Below, piece after piece: positions 34,116 to 43,065 of a stretch of 64,000 nucleotides of DNA. Each line of letters begins with the position of its first letter. The stretch's first letter is position 1. Below the pieces are notes generated by a model, which worked only from the letters and a program-made list of their open reading frames with translations, was not told the DNA's origin and searched no databases. The DNA comes from DATKMS01 sp035541735 (lineage in GTDB: Bacteria; Desulfobacterota; Binatia; HRBIN30). The position numbers and the translations under genes were made by a program. Location of the stretch: contig DATKMS010000023.1 in the NCBI GenBank assembly GCA_035541735.1, forward strand, positions 16,270-80,269, given 5' to 3'.

Positions 34116-35246
34116 ATGCAGAAGGGCAAATCGCTTCTGGTCTCGATGCTGGGTGCCGTCGTCCTGCACCTGCCACAAGGCGTTTTGGAACCGGAGATTC
34201 CGAAGCAGAACCCGCTGACCCCGGCGAAGGTGGAACTGGGGCGCCGGCTCTACTTTGACAAGCGCCTGTCAGCGGATGGCACGCTGTCGTGTGCAACGTG
34301 TCACGATCCGTTGAAGGGGTTTGCCGATGGGCGTCCGGTCGCCATCGGCATCAAGAACCAGGCCGGTGCCCGCAACTCGCCGACCGTGCTGTACGCAGGC
34401 TTCAACGAGGTGCAGTTCTGGGACGGCCGCGCCCCTACATTGGAAGAGCAGGCCAAGCAGCCGCTGATCAATCCAGTGGAGATGGGCCAGCCCTCGCACG
34501 AGGCAGTCGTCAAAGCGGTCGTTGCGCTTCCAGAATATGGCGACGGCTTCAACGTCGCGTTTGGATCGCGCGACGTCACCATCGAGCGCATCGCCGAGGC
34601 CATCGCCAGCTTCGAGCGCACGCTGGCCCCATTTGCCTCACCCTTCGATCGCTTCCTCGCCGGCGACAAGCAAGCCATCAGCGACAATGCGCAGCGCGGT
34701 TTCACGCTCTTCCAGGGCAAAGCCCGCTGCGTCACCTGCCACGAGTTCACCACCTCGTTCCCGTACTTCACCGACAACAAATTTCACAACATTGGTGTCG
34801 CCATGAAGGGCAATTTCGAGCAGCTGGCACGCGCGGCACAGTCCGTGGCCGGTAAGGGTGCGGTCACCCAAGAGTCGGAGTTGGCACACAAGCCGGGCTT
34901 CGAGGCTCTCGGCCGGTGGATCGTCACGCGCCAACCCAAGGACATCGGCGCCTTCAAGACGTCGGGTTTGCGCAACATCGCGCTCACGGCCCCCTACATG
35001 CACGACGGCAGTCTGAAGACGCTCGAAGAGGTGATGGACTTCTACAACAAGGGCGGCGAGCCGAACCCCAACTTGGACGGCGGCATCCGCCCCCTGAACC
35101 TGACCAAGGACGAAGTTGCCGATGTTATCGCTTTCATGCAGTCGCTCAGCGACGACAACGGCGGAACCAACTTCGACTGGGAGCAGCTCAAGGAACTGTC
35201 ACGCAAGACGCGCGCCGGGGAGATTGTCACCGCCCCCGCGCCCTGA
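34116..35246 (+). CDS. Di-haem cytochrome c peroxidase (MauG/CcpA family)
   Basis: A 376-residue periplasmic enzyme. ATG 34116 follows GAGGGGG; a short signal peptide (SLLVSMLGAVVLHLPQG) precedes NPLTPAKVELGRRLYFDKRLS, the family's opening segment. Haem sites: LSCATCHDPLKGFADGRP (first) and KARCVTCHEFTTSFPYF (second). NSPTVLYAGFNEVQFWDGRA and LRNIALTAPYMHDGSLKTLEEVMDFYNKGG (distal Met and its loop) are conserved. Such enzymes reduce hydrogen peroxide with electrons from a small cytochrome c, or oxidise protein residues in the MauG branch. Ten bases after the anti-sigma stop, so in its operon; the monohaem cytochrome at 36446 is a possible electron donor. Confidence 0.94.
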   Translation: MQKGKSLLVSMLGAVVLHLPQGVLEPEIPKQNPLTPAKVELGRRLYFDKRLSADGTLSCATCHDPLKGFADGRPVAIGIKNQAGARNSPTVLYAGFNEVQFWDGRAPTLEEQAKQPLINPVEMGQPSHEAVVKAVVALPEYGDGFNVAFGSRDVTIERIAEAIASFERTLAPFASPFDRFLAGDKQAISDNAQRGFTLFQGKARCVTCHEFTTSFPYFTDNKFHNIGVAMKGNFEQLARAAQSVAGKGAVTQESELAHKPGFEALGRWIVTRQPKDIGAFKTSGLRNIALTAPYMHDGSLKTLEEVMDFYNKGGEPNPNLDGGIRPLNLTKDEVADVIAFMQSLSDDNGGTNFDWEQLKELSRKTRAGEIVTAPAP

Positions 35247-35271
35247 CCGCGGCCGCAGAGGAGGAACCGAC

Positions 35272-36420
35272 ATGGCGAAGTACGTGTTGCCCGGGGAACG
35301 TAGACGACACGAGTATCAGGATCAGCGCGAGCGCTGGTTGCAGAAGCTGCCGCAGATGAGCCGCCGCGACTTCTTCCGCACAGCGGCGCAGGCAGCCGCA
35401 GCGGCCACTGTCGCCTGGAAGGGATTCCCGCCGCATTCGTTCCAGCTCATCAACGTCGCGGAGGCCAAGGAGACAGCACCCAAGTTCACCATCGCGTACA
35501 TCTCCGACTCCCACATCCTCGACAAGGGTATGAACCACCGCTTCATCCGCGCCTGTCAGAAGGCAGCCCAGGACGTGAACGCGCTTGACCCACAGCCGGA
35601 CTTCGTCCTCTTCGGCGGTGACCTTGCCCAGCTCGGGAAGCCCGAAGAGCTGGCCATCGGGCAGGGCATCCTGAAAACGCTGAAGGCGCCGGTGCGCATG
35701 ATGGTCGGCGAGCATGACTGGTATCTCGACATGGGCGAGAAGTGGCGCGAGATGTTCGGCGAGCCGACCTACTCGTTCGACCACAAGGGCGTGCACTTCA
35801 TCGTCCTCAACAGCGTGATCGTCGAGGACTACTGGACCGCGCCGAAGATGACGCCGATGCAGCGCATGCTGGCCATGGCGCAGCTCGACAATCCGAACGG
35901 CCGCCCGTTCACCGTCGGCGAGGCGCAGCGCGACTGGCTCAAGAAGGACCTCGCGAAGGTCGACAAGAAGACGCCGATCATCGTTTTTTCGCACTCGCCG
36001 CTTTACAAGTACTACCGCCCGTGGAACTTCTGGACCGATGACGCCGAACAGGTGCAGCAAATTCTGGCACCGTTCAGCAGCGTCACGGTGATTCACGCGC
36101 ACACGCACCAGCCACTGACCAACCGCATCAACAACATCACCTTCCACGGCGTGCTCTCCACTGCCTGGCCGTGGCCGTATGCGCCGCAGGGGCTGCCGCC
36201 GCTCACCGTGCAGATGGTGCGCGCCGATCCGTTCAACCAGTTCGATGGCTGCGGCTGGGGTACCGTGACGGCGTTGGACAACGGCCAGGTGAACAAGCGC
36301 TACAATCTCTGGGACCGCAATCCGATGGACGTTACCTGGGACGATGTCAGCGCCGGCAAGAAGTGGGTTGAGCAGACGGACGCGCAGCTCAAAGGCAACG
36401 TCAGCTGGCCCTCATACTGA
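35272..36420 (+). CDS. Tat-exported calcineurin-like metallophosphoesterase
   Basis: A 382-residue protein with a twin-arginine signal (MSRRDFFRTAAQAAAAATVAW, residues 29-49) placed after a polar N-terminal extension. The metallophosphoesterase motifs are complete: IAYISDSHI (D-x-H), FVLFGGDLAQLG (GD), VGEHDWY (GNHD variant G-E-H-D), FSHSPLY (H) and VIHAHTHQPL (G-H-x-H variant A-H-T-H), so a dinuclear metal site is likely. AGGAGGAA precedes ATG 35272. Folded, metal-loaded export fits the Tat route. Located in the redox operon between the peroxidase and the monohaem cytochrome; its phosphoester substrate is unknown. Confidence 0.93.
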   Translation: MAKYVLPGERRRHEYQDQRERWLQKLPQMSRRDFFRTAAQAAAAATVAWKGFPPHSFQLINVAEAKETAPKFTIAYISDSHILDKGMNHRFIRACQKAAQDVNALDPQPDFVLFGGDLAQLGKPEELAIGQGILKTLKAPVRMMVGEHDWYLDMGEKWREMFGEPTYSFDHKGVHFIVLNSVIVEDYWTAPKMTPMQRMLAMAQLDNPNGRPFTVGEAQRDWLKKDLAKVDKKTPIIVFSHSPLYKYYRPWNFWTDDAEQVQQILAPFSSVTVIHAHTHQPLTNRINNITFHGVLSTAWPWPYAPQGLPPLTVQMVRADPFNQFDGCGWGTVTALDNGQVNKRYNLWDRNPMDVTWDDVSAGKKWVEQTDAQLKGNVSWPSY

Positions 36421-36445
36421 GCGGTCGCGCGAAAGGAGACAGACC

Positions 36446-37054
36446 ATGACGCAGTGGGGTCGAAGTGTGATGATCTTTGTGACGCTGGCGCTCGGCGGCA
36501 GCCTGGCAGCCCTGGCGGCCGGCGGTGATGCGCCACGACATCAGCTCCCTGCAGCGGCCGACGGGCAGAGCAAAGTGGTTGGGCTGTGCGACGGCAAGAC
36601 GAGCGTGACCGTCACCGGCGTGGCACCGGGCGAACGGATGGACGCGACGAAGGCCCGCGAGGTCGCAACTGAACTGATGGACAAGTACGACGCCACTCTG
36701 CAGGTGGCACACGGCGGCACCGAACACACGTCGCGTGAGCTGCGGGTCTGGGAAGCCGAGACCAAGCGGGTCATCGATGACGGTTACAAGCTCTTCCACT
36801 CGCCGGAAATCGGCACCAACGGCATCTCGTGTGACATGTGTCACCCCGACGCATCCAACACCCACCCGGAGACCTACCCGAAGTTCCAAACCCAGCTGAA
36901 GAAGGTGGCGCTGCTGCGCGACATGATCAACTGGTGCATCGAGAACCCGCTGGAGGGGCCGAAGTTGGCGGACGGCGACGACAAGATGAAAGCCCTCGAG
37001 GCCTACATCCTGTCGACCCGCAAAGGGGTGCCGCTCGATCCCGGGAAGCATTGA
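36446..37054 (+). CDS. Periplasmic monohaem cytochrome c, SoxA/TsdA-like
   Basis: A 202-residue secreted cytochrome. ATG 36446 follows AAAGGAGA; signal peptide VMIFVTLALGGSLAALAAGG. One haem site, GISCDMCHPDASNTHPE, in a frame of DDGYKLFHSPEIGTNG, YPKFQTQLKKVALLRDMINWCIENPL and DDKMKALEAYILSTRKG. That pattern, including the helix before the haem and the M-x-x-x-E-A-Y-I helix after it, is the one of SoxA/thiosulfate dehydrogenase-type cytochrome domains. The N-terminal 100 residues are unrelated and contain no haem motif. Could donate electrons to the neighbouring di-haem peroxidase. Its TGA overlaps the next gene's ATG by one base. Confidence 0.88.
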   Translation: MTQWGRSVMIFVTLALGGSLAALAAGGDAPRHQLPAAADGQSKVVGLCDGKTSVTVTGVAPGERMDATKAREVATELMDKYDATLQVAHGGTEHTSRELRVWEAETKRVIDDGYKLFHSPEIGTNGISCDMCHPDASNTHPETYPKFQTQLKKVALLRDMINWCIENPLEGPKLADGDDKMKALEAYILSTRKGVPLDPGKH

Positions 37055-37449
37055 TGATGCGCGCCACGCTGGTCAGCCTTGCCAGCGTCGTCGTGCTCTT
37101 CGTCTCCACAGCCGGCGGCGCCGAGTCGTCTGACTCGGCGCCGCCCATTGTCGACCAACTGCTGGCGCACGCGGCAGCGCTTGCACTGAGCGCGACGCAA
37201 ATCCAGGCCCTCGAAGCCATCCGCGAGCGGCGGGTACACACACTTGCGACGTTGCAAAACCGTCTGCGTAACAGCGAAGCGCAAACGACGGCAGCCGCTG
37301 CGCACGACACGCTCACCTTGATGCAGGACGTGGGGCGGTTGCAGGTTTTGAGCGGCCGCGAGGCGCTACAGCAACTCACCCCCACCCAGCGGCGCCGCTG
37401 GGCCGCAATGGCGGCAGACCACGCCGGGACACCGAGCGGCGTCCGTTGA
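37054..37449 (+). CDS. Small periplasmic Spy/CpxP-like helical protein
   Basis: A 131-residue exported protein: signal peptide TLVSLASVVVLFVSTAGG, then an all-helical region (LLAHAAALALSATQIQALEAI, RVHTLATLQNRLRNSEAQ, LQQLTPTQRRRWAAMA). The L-S-x-x-Q-x-x-A-L and L-T-P-x-Q-R-x-x-W helices mimic the LTxxQ motifs of Spy/CpxP envelope-stress chaperones or metal-sensing helices (CnrX-like). Starts inside the stop codon of the cytochrome gene, so it closes the operon 32734-37449. Either a chaperone or a sensor subunit; the assignment is by pattern only. Confidence 0.75.
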   Translation: MMRATLVSLASVVVLFVSTAGGAESSDSAPPIVDQLLAHAAALALSATQIQALEAIRERRVHTLATLQNRLRNSEAQTTAAAAHDTLTLMQDVGRLQVLSGREALQQLTPTQRRRWAAMAADHAGTPSGVR

Positions 37450-39983
37450 CTTCGCATGCGCCGTCTCCTATCCGCCGGCGCATGGGCCAGCCGTCTGCGG
37501 CGCTGCGCGGTGTGCGCGTGCTCGACCTCGCCGACGTCTCCGGCGCCTATTGCGGCAAGCTGCTCGGCGACATGGGTGCTGACGTCATCAAAGTCGAGCC
37601 ACCCGGCGGCGAGCCGGTGCGCCACATCGGTCCGTTCCTTGGCGGAAAGGCTGACCGCAATCGCTCGTTCTTCTTCTGGCACTACAACACGAGCAAGCGC
37701 AGCGTGACGCTGGATCTGCAAACAGCCGGTGATCGGGAGCGGTTTGCGCGACTCGCGGAGAGCGCGGATCTCATCATCGAAACGCAAGCGCCTGGCACCT
37801 TGGATTCCCTGGGCATCGGCTACGCCGCACTCGCAGCGCGCAATGCACGGCTGACGATGGTCTCCATCACGCCGTTCGGCCAGACGGGACCGTACCGCGA
37901 CTACCGCGCGTCCGATCTCGTCGCGCAGGCACTCGGCGGCATGGTGTACGTGAACGGCTTCGCCGACGAACCACCGCTTCAGGGGCTGGGGCTGCAGGCC
38001 TACCACAGCGCATCGACCTACGCCGCCATCGGCGCAATGCTCGCGCTCGTCGCACGCGAGCGTACGGGACGGGGACAGTGGGTCGACGTCAGTCTGCAGG
38101 AATGCGTCGCCGCGTGTGTCGAGCACGCCAGCAGCTTCTTTCATCAGAACAGCACGATCGCCGAACGGCAAGGCAGCCTGCACTGGACGCGCTACTTCCG
38201 GGTCGGGCGCTGCGCCGACGGGCACGTGATGCACTGTACGTTGGGTGATTGGACCTCTCTGATCGAGTGGGTCAAAGCCGAGGGCAAAGCCCAAGACCTC
38301 GCCGACCCGCTGTGGGACGATTTCAATCATCGCCGTGACCACTGCGCGCACCTCTTCGATGTGCTCGACGCGTGGGCGAGGCATTACCAGGTCGCCGACC
38401 TCGTCGAGGGTGCACAGCTGCGCCGCATCCCCTATGCGCCTGTGCTGGCCCCGGAGACCTTGCCGCAGAACCCACAATTGGTTGACCGCGGCTTCTTCGT
38501 TCCTGTCCGTCACGAAGAGCGGGACGCAACCGTCACTTACCCCGGCGCTCCGTACGTGTTCAGCGCTACACCCTGGCGCATCGATCGGCGCCCGCCGATG
38601 GTGGGCGAGCACAACGAGGAGGTGTTCACAGCAGAAATCACGGAACCGTTCGTCAAGGGTTCCCCTCCTTACCAAGGAGGGGTCAGGGGAGGTTTTGGAA
38701 TGGCGGGCCAGCACCCCCCCCGGGGCTCCTTCCTTGGTAAGGAGGGGGTTCCGCAGCCGCTGGTGCTCGAGGGAATCCGCATCATCGACTTCACCTGGGT
38801 CGTTGCCGGGCCGGTGGCGACGCGCATCCTCGCCGATCACGGCGCCGAGGTGATCAAGATCGAGCGGCGCGATGCGCTCGACTTCGGCTCGCGGCGCGGT
38901 GGCCTGACGGGAAATCTCAATCGCGGCAAGCAGAGCATCGTCCTCAACATGAACGACCGCCGCGGCCTCGACATCGCCAAGGCGCTGGTCGCCACCGCCG
39001 ACGTGGTGATCGACAACTTCAGCGCTCGCGTCATGCGCAACTGGGGGCTCGACTACGAGAGCATACGGCGCATCAAGCCGGACATCATCGCGGTGAGCAT
39101 GTCCGGCTTCGGCCACACCGGTCCGTGGCGCGACTACGTGAGCTATGGCCCGACGCTGCAGGCACTGGCTGGCTACACATTGCTCATGCGCCATCCGGGA
39201 CGCGAGCCCGCCGGCTGGGGCTTCTCGTACTCCGACATGGCCGGGGGCTACAGCGGGGCGCTCGCCGTGTTGCTCGCTCTCTGGCACCGCCGCCAAACCG
39301 GCGAAGGCCAGCACGTCGATCTCTCGCAGTTCGAAAATGTGGTCACTTTACTGGGCCCCCGCTTGCTGGAAATTCTCAATCGTGCCGGCTTCGACGCACC
39401 GTCCGTAGGACCTCCGTGCGCAGGCCTTGACAATGGTTCGCAGGAAATGCCAGGTGCACCGCACGGTGTCTATCGATGTGCAGATCTGCCCGGCGAGGGA
39501 CCGGCACGCGACCGCTGGTGTGCCATCGCAGTGTTGGGAGAGCGCGAGTGGGCACGTTTCCGCGCTGCCCTCGGCAATCCGGTATGGTGCGCCGATGCAC
39601 GATTCGCGACGCTGCCGGAGCGCGTCGCCAACCGCTCCGCCCTTGATGCACACGTGCAAGCGTGGACTCGTGCACAGCGCGCCGAGGAGGTCATGACCCT
39701 GCTGCAGCGCGCCGGCATTGCCGCCGGCGTCGTCGCCAATGCCGAGGACCTCTGTCGCCGTGATCCCCACCTGCAGGCGCGTGGCTATTGGGCGCAAGTG
39801 CCGACCCCGGAAGGCGCAACGGTCGAGTGCGACGGTGTACCGGTCCAGCTCTCGGCGACACCCGGCGCCGTTCGCACTCCCGGTCCGTTACTCGGCGAGC
39901 AGACCGATGCAGTGCTGCAGCGTGTCCTCGGCATGAGGGCCGCCGCAATCACTGCACTGCGCGCGGCGAAGGTCATCGTCTGA
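37446..39983 (+). CDS. Tandem (two-domain) family III CoA-transferase, CaiB/BaiF type
   Basis: An 845-residue chain with two complete family III CoA-transferase units. Unit 1 (about 18-400): LRGVRVLDLADVSGAYCGKLLGDMGADVIKVE, FFWHYNTSKRSVTLDL, MVSITPFGQTGPYRDY, GRGQWVDVSLQE. Unit 2 (about 435-830): LEGIRIIDFTWVVAGPVATRILADHGAEVIKIE, LNRGKQSIVLNM, AVSMSGFGHTGPWRDY, GEGQHVDLSQFE. The catalytic Asp expected after the NR-K segment can be sought in DLQEC/DLSQ helices but is not obvious by eye. Separate homologues normally form intertwined dimers, so this may fold as a pseudo-dimer. The linker (38656-38752) is made of an inverted DNA repeat. Start TTG 37446 or ATG 37482. Confidence 0.9.
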   Translation: MTSHAPSPIRRRMGQPSAALRGVRVLDLADVSGAYCGKLLGDMGADVIKVEPPGGEPVRHIGPFLGGKADRNRSFFFWHYNTSKRSVTLDLQTAGDRERFARLAESADLIIETQAPGTLDSLGIGYAALAARNARLTMVSITPFGQTGPYRDYRASDLVAQALGGMVYVNGFADEPPLQGLGLQAYHSASTYAAIGAMLALVARERTGRGQWVDVSLQECVAACVEHASSFFHQNSTIAERQGSLHWTRYFRVGRCADGHVMHCTLGDWTSLIEWVKAEGKAQDLADPLWDDFNHRRDHCAHLFDVLDAWARHYQVADLVEGAQLRRIPYAPVLAPETLPQNPQLVDRGFFVPVRHEERDATVTYPGAPYVFSATPWRIDRRPPMVGEHNEEVFTAEITEPFVKGSPPYQGGVRGGFGMAGQHPPRGSFLGKEGVPQPLVLEGIRIIDFTWVVAGPVATRILADHGAEVIKIERRDALDFGSRRGGLTGNLNRGKQSIVLNMNDRRGLDIAKALVATADVVIDNFSARVMRNWGLDYESIRRIKPDIIAVSMSGFGHTGPWRDYVSYGPTLQALAGYTLLMRHPGREPAGWGFSYSDMAGGYSGALAVLLALWHRRQTGEGQHVDLSQFENVVTLLGPRLLEILNRAGFDAPSVGPPCAGLDNGSQEMPGAPHGVYRCADLPGEGPARDRWCAIAVLGEREWARFRAALGNPVWCADARFATLPERVANRSALDAHVQAWTRAQRAEEVMTLLQRAGIAAGVVANAEDLCRRDPHLQARGYWAQVPTPEGATVECDGVPVQLSATPGAVRTPGPLLGEQTDAVLQRVLGMRAAAITALRAAKVIV
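38656..38752. repeat. Inverted repeat element translated as linker of the CoA-transferase fusion
   Basis: GGTTCCCCTCCTTACCAAGG (38658-38677) and its imperfect complement CCTTGGTAAGGAGGGGGTTCC (38731-38751 region) enclose AGGGGAGG and CCCCCCCCGGGG tracts. Translated in frame as SPPYQGGVRGGFG and SFLGKEGVP. It looks like a dispersed intergenic palindrome that has landed in a coding linker. Confidence 0.75.
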
Positions 39984-39998
39984 ACAAGAGGGAACACC

Positions 39999-40442
39999 AT
40001 GCCACGCGACTTCAAGACCATTTTGTGCCCGACGGACTTTTCCGAAGAATCGTACCGCGCCATCGAGTACGGCCTGCGCTTCTCCAGGGCGGCCGATGGT
40101 ACGCTGCTGCTCGTCCACGTCATCCACGTCCCGAGCGGCGAGCTGTACCTACCGGACGGACACGTACTCAACTTCGACGAGGCCAAGCAGCGCAGCATCA
40201 CACTGTTGGAAGAGTTGCGCACCAAGCGCCTGCAAAGCTACCCGCATTGTGAGTTGTTGGTCGATATCGGCGACCCGCATGACGTGCTGCTCCACCTGGC
40301 AACGCAGCGCAAAGTGGACCTGATTGTCATCGCCACCCACGGTCGCAGCGGCCTGCAGCACCTGGTGGTGGGCAGCGTCGCCGAGAAGCTCATTCGGCAC
40401 GCACCGTGTCCGTTGTTCGTTGTGCGGCGCGGCGCAGACTGA
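39999..40442 (+). CDS. Universal stress protein (UspA family)
   Basis: A 147-residue single-domain USP. It starts FKTILCPTDFSEESYRAIEYGL, has LLLVHVIHVP and ends with the nucleotide-binding signature DLIVIATHGRSGLQHLVVGSVAEKLIRHAPCPLFVVR (G-x2-G-x9-G-S type, so the ATP-binding subgroup). GAGGGAA precedes ATG 39999, 15 bases after the CoA-transferase stop, so co-transcription is likely. Convergent with holA. Confidence 0.94.
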   Translation: MPRDFKTILCPTDFSEESYRAIEYGLRFSRAADGTLLLVHVIHVPSGELYLPDGHVLNFDEAKQRSITLLEELRTKRLQSYPHCELLVDIGDPHDVLLHLATQRKVDLIVIATHGRSGLQHLVVGSVAEKLIRHAPCPLFVVRRGAD

Positions 40443-40456
40443 GCCGCACCATTGGC

Positions 40457-40482
40457 GGCGTGCACCGCGCCCGCTGCACGCC
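40457..40482. terminator. Hairpin between convergent usp and holA genes
   Basis: GGCGTGCA (40457-40464), ten bases, TGCACGCC (40475-40482). Lies in the 42-base gap between convergent genes, so it may serve both; it lacks a T run. Confidence 0.4.
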
Positions 40483-40484
40483 AA

Positions 40485-41882
40485 CTACGCCGCCGCTGCC
40501 GCGCCTCGGGACGCGCCACGGCACCAGTCGATCACGAAGACTTCCAGCAGCACCGCCGGATCGCCCCGCGATGACTTGAAGCGGACATCGAGATCGGAGA
40601 GCTGCACCAGCGCCTGCCGCAAGCTCCGACTGTCGATGCGCGCGGCATCCTGAAAGCGGCGATAGAGCACAAAGGGGTGGGCCTTACCGAAGACCTCAGC
40701 AGTTTCCGCATCGATGCGCGGCATCACGCGGCTCTGGAAGACGTTGAACGGCATATCGCCACGCCACGTGCCGCGCAGCGCACCGTCCAAGCACTCGCGT
40801 GCCACCAGGAGCAGACGCACCTCGCGGGCGATCATCGCCAGCAGGCGCAGCGGCGGCTCGCCTTGCGCGAGCAAACCACGCAGCAGCGGCAGGGCGCGCG
40901 CCAGTTGCCGCGTCGCCAGCGCGCCGGTGAAATCAAAGATCCACGACTCAGCCATGTCGCGGAAGACCAGACGGACGTCCTCCTCGTTGACGACCGGCCG
41001 CTCGCCGACATAGAGGCACAGCTTTTCCAGCTCACCCTTCAACAACGCGGCATCCGTTCCTGCCCGGCGCACGATCAATTCGTACGCCTCCGGTGCGATG
41101 CGCTTGCCGTATGCGCGGGCGGCGTGCTGCACCAACTCCTCGATGCTGTCGCGCGCCAGGGCGCCACTGCGCTCCTTGGCCGCACCGAGCGTCAGACACG
41201 CACCGATCTCGCGCAGCCGCTTGAACAAGCGCTTGCGCGCGTCGACCGTCGTCGCCGTCAGCAACAATACCACGTGCGGCGGCATCCCCCCGTCCAGGAA
41301 CTCCATCAACGCTCCGCTGTCGTCGCGATACGCAGTCACCCCGAGCTCACGCGCCTGGCAAGCGGCGTGGATGGCGTCGAGCTGTGCCAACTGTTCTGCG
41401 TCGAGGTCGTCACCGAACACCTCGCGCAGACGCGTTTTGGCAACCGCGGTCCAGCGCACTTGCACGAACTGCTCTTGCGACCAGCCGGCCAGTGCCACCA
41501 TGGTGACGAGCTTCTCCGCCGCCTCCCGTTCACGTCCGTCATTCCAGGCCGCGAACAACGACTTGGTCATCTCTGGGCGTTTCTCACCCGAGAGAAAGAG
41601 CGTGGTCTCACGCACCCACACCACTTTCGTGCCCGCGAAGAAGCCGGGCATGCGCAGGCTATCGATCACGGTGCTGAGCGGTGTGATGCGGCCATCATAG
41701 GTCTCGAGGTTGAACGAGCGGCGCGCGCTCGGCACCAGGGCGTCGAGCAGCACGTGCGCAGCGGCGCTCGTTTCAACCGCTTCGCCGGCAAAGAGATAGA
41801 CGGCTTTGGGGGCACCCGCCGCCGCTTCACGCACCAGCGCCGCGACCTCCGCCTGGGGTGGCATCGACGCGGGCTCCGTCAT
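40485..41882 (-). CDS. holA: DNA polymerase III subunit delta
   Basis: A 465-residue clamp-loader delta subunit, longer than the typical 340. Family features: AVYLFAGEAVETSAAAHVLLDALV (nucleotide-fold start without a working P-loop), FNLETYDGRITPLSTVIDSLRMPGFFAGTKVVWVRE, the AAA-like domain 2, and the C-terminal collar helices (AESWIFDFTGALATRQLARALPLLRGLLAQGEPPLRLLAMIAREVRLLL). The middle carries an insert (about 100-190, GEKRPEMTKSLFAAWNDGRERE through LGVTAY) that explains the extra length. Loads the beta clamp within the replisome. Convergent with the stress-protein gene. Confidence 0.92.
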   Translation of the reverse strand: MTEPASMPPQAEVAALVREAAAGAPKAVYLFAGEAVETSAAAHVLLDALVPSARRSFNLETYDGRITPLSTVIDSLRMPGFFAGTKVVWVRETTLFLSGEKRPEMTKSLFAAWNDGREREAAEKLVTMVALAGWSQEQFVQVRWTAVAKTRLREVFGDDLDAEQLAQLDAIHAACQARELGVTAYRDDSGALMEFLDGGMPPHVVLLLTATTVDARKRLFKRLREIGACLTLGAAKERSGALARDSIEELVQHAARAYGKRIAPEAYELIVRRAGTDAALLKGELEKLCLYVGERPVVNEEDVRLVFRDMAESWIFDFTGALATRQLARALPLLRGLLAQGEPPLRLLAMIAREVRLLLVARECLDGALRGTWRGDMPFNVFQSRVMPRIDAETAEVFGKAHPFVLYRRFQDAARIDSRSLRQALVQLSDLDVRFKSSRGDPAVLLEVFVIDWCRGASRGAAAAA

Positions 41883-42035
41883 TGGCGCTGTCTAATAGCG
41901 CGCGTCAGGTGAGAAGTCATCACGAGGGGCGGCGCCGTCCTGCCGTTTGTTGACATCCCCACGGCCCACAGCTACGCGTACCGCATGCCGCAGCTCGCTT
42001 CGGTTGCAAGCGCCCGTCCCGACGGCGGCGGGGCG

Positions 42036-43061
42036 ATGCTCGCACATGTGCTCGTGCAACCGGGCGAGATCGCCTTCCGGGAGTTGCCTCGTCCGACCGC
42101 TGGACCCGACGATGTGGTTGTGCGCGTGCGTGCCGCCCTGACGTGCGGGACCGACGTCAAGGCGTTCCTGCGTGGCCATCCGAAGTTTCCGATGCCGACG
42201 CCGTTCGGTCACGAGTTCTCTGGGGAGATCGCCGAGGTGGGCGCAGGAGTGCGTGGTTTTCGCGAGGGGGATGCCATCATGGCGGTGCCGACGGCACCGT
42301 GCGGACGTTGCTACTACTGCCAGCGCCAACAAGAAAATCTGTGCGATATTGTCATGGAGACGATGGTGCTCGGCGCGTATGCCGAGTACATCAAGTTGCC
42401 AGCTCAGTTGGTCAAGGTGAACCTCTATCCGAAGCCACGCGATCTGCCGTTCACCGTCGCAGCGCTGCTCGAGCCGCTGTCCTGTGTGCTGCACGGCCTT
42501 GAATCGGTCGTGGTGCGACCAGACGATCGCGTTGTGTTGCTCGGCGCCGGTGCCATCAGCCTGCTCCATCTGCTGGCGCTGCGGGCCATGGGGGTGCGGC
42601 ATGTCGCTGTCCTCGGCCGGCGCGCCAATCGCACGCAACACGCCAAGCGTTTGGGGGCCGAAGAGGTGTTCACCGGCGGCGTGCGCCACGCGCACGAGCA
42701 GGTGATGGACTACACGCTGGGGCGCGGCGCGGACGTGGTGATCGAGTGCACCGGTCAGGTGGATGTATGGGAGGCGGCCCCCGGGCTGGCGCGGCGCGGG
42801 GGCCACGTGCTGTTGTTCGGCGGCTGTCCACCGGGCACCGCCGTGCGCATCGACACGCAACGCTTTCACTACGACCAGCTGCGCATCATCAGTCCGTTCC
42901 ACTTCACACCACGCGCGGTCCGGCGCGCATACGACCTTCTGATCGGCGACAGCTTCGACGGCCGGGCATTGATCAGTGGCAGCTATCCTCTGAAGGAGTT
43001 GGCGCACGCGCTCAGCGAGCACCAGCGCGGTGACGGCATCAAGTTCGCGGTCGTTCCCTGA
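42036..43061 (+). CDS. Zinc-dependent MDR alcohol dehydrogenase (gene 1 of pair)
   Basis: A 341-residue medium-chain dehydrogenase. Catalytic zinc ligands: TCGTDVKAFLRG (Cys), FGHEFSGEIAEVG (His-Glu). Structural zinc: CGRCYYCQRQQENLC (four Cys). Rossmann motif VVLLGAGAISLLHLLAL and DVVIECTGQVDVWEAA follow; PFHFTPRAVRRAYDLL closes the substrate lobe. ATG 42036 is preceded by GGCGGGG and starts the family fold; an ATG at 41985 is also in frame. Four bases before the second dehydrogenase gene. Sorbitol/threonine dehydrogenase-like in pattern, substrate unknown. Confidence 0.92.
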   Translation: MLAHVLVQPGEIAFRELPRPTAGPDDVVVRVRAALTCGTDVKAFLRGHPKFPMPTPFGHEFSGEIAEVGAGVRGFREGDAIMAVPTAPCGRCYYCQRQQENLCDIVMETMVLGAYAEYIKLPAQLVKVNLYPKPRDLPFTVAALLEPLSCVLHGLESVVVRPDDRVVLLGAGAISLLHLLALRAMGVRHVAVLGRRANRTQHAKRLGAEEVFTGGVRHAHEQVMDYTLGRGADVVIECTGQVDVWEAAPGLARRGGHVLLFGGCPPGTAVRIDTQRFHYDQLRIISPFHFTPRAVRRAYDLLIGDSFDGRALISGSYPLKELAHALSEHQRGDGIKFAVVP

Positions 43062-43065
43062 GACC

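Noticed and set aside
36927..39314. 795-codon minus-strand open frame
   Set aside because: Lies opposite the Spy-like and CoA-transferase genes, whose protein motifs are clear; the minus frame shows no domain and is due to high GC.
40677..41912. 411-codon plus-strand open frame opposite holA
   Set aside because: No recognisable domain; the holA frame on the minus strand has the clamp-loader signatures.
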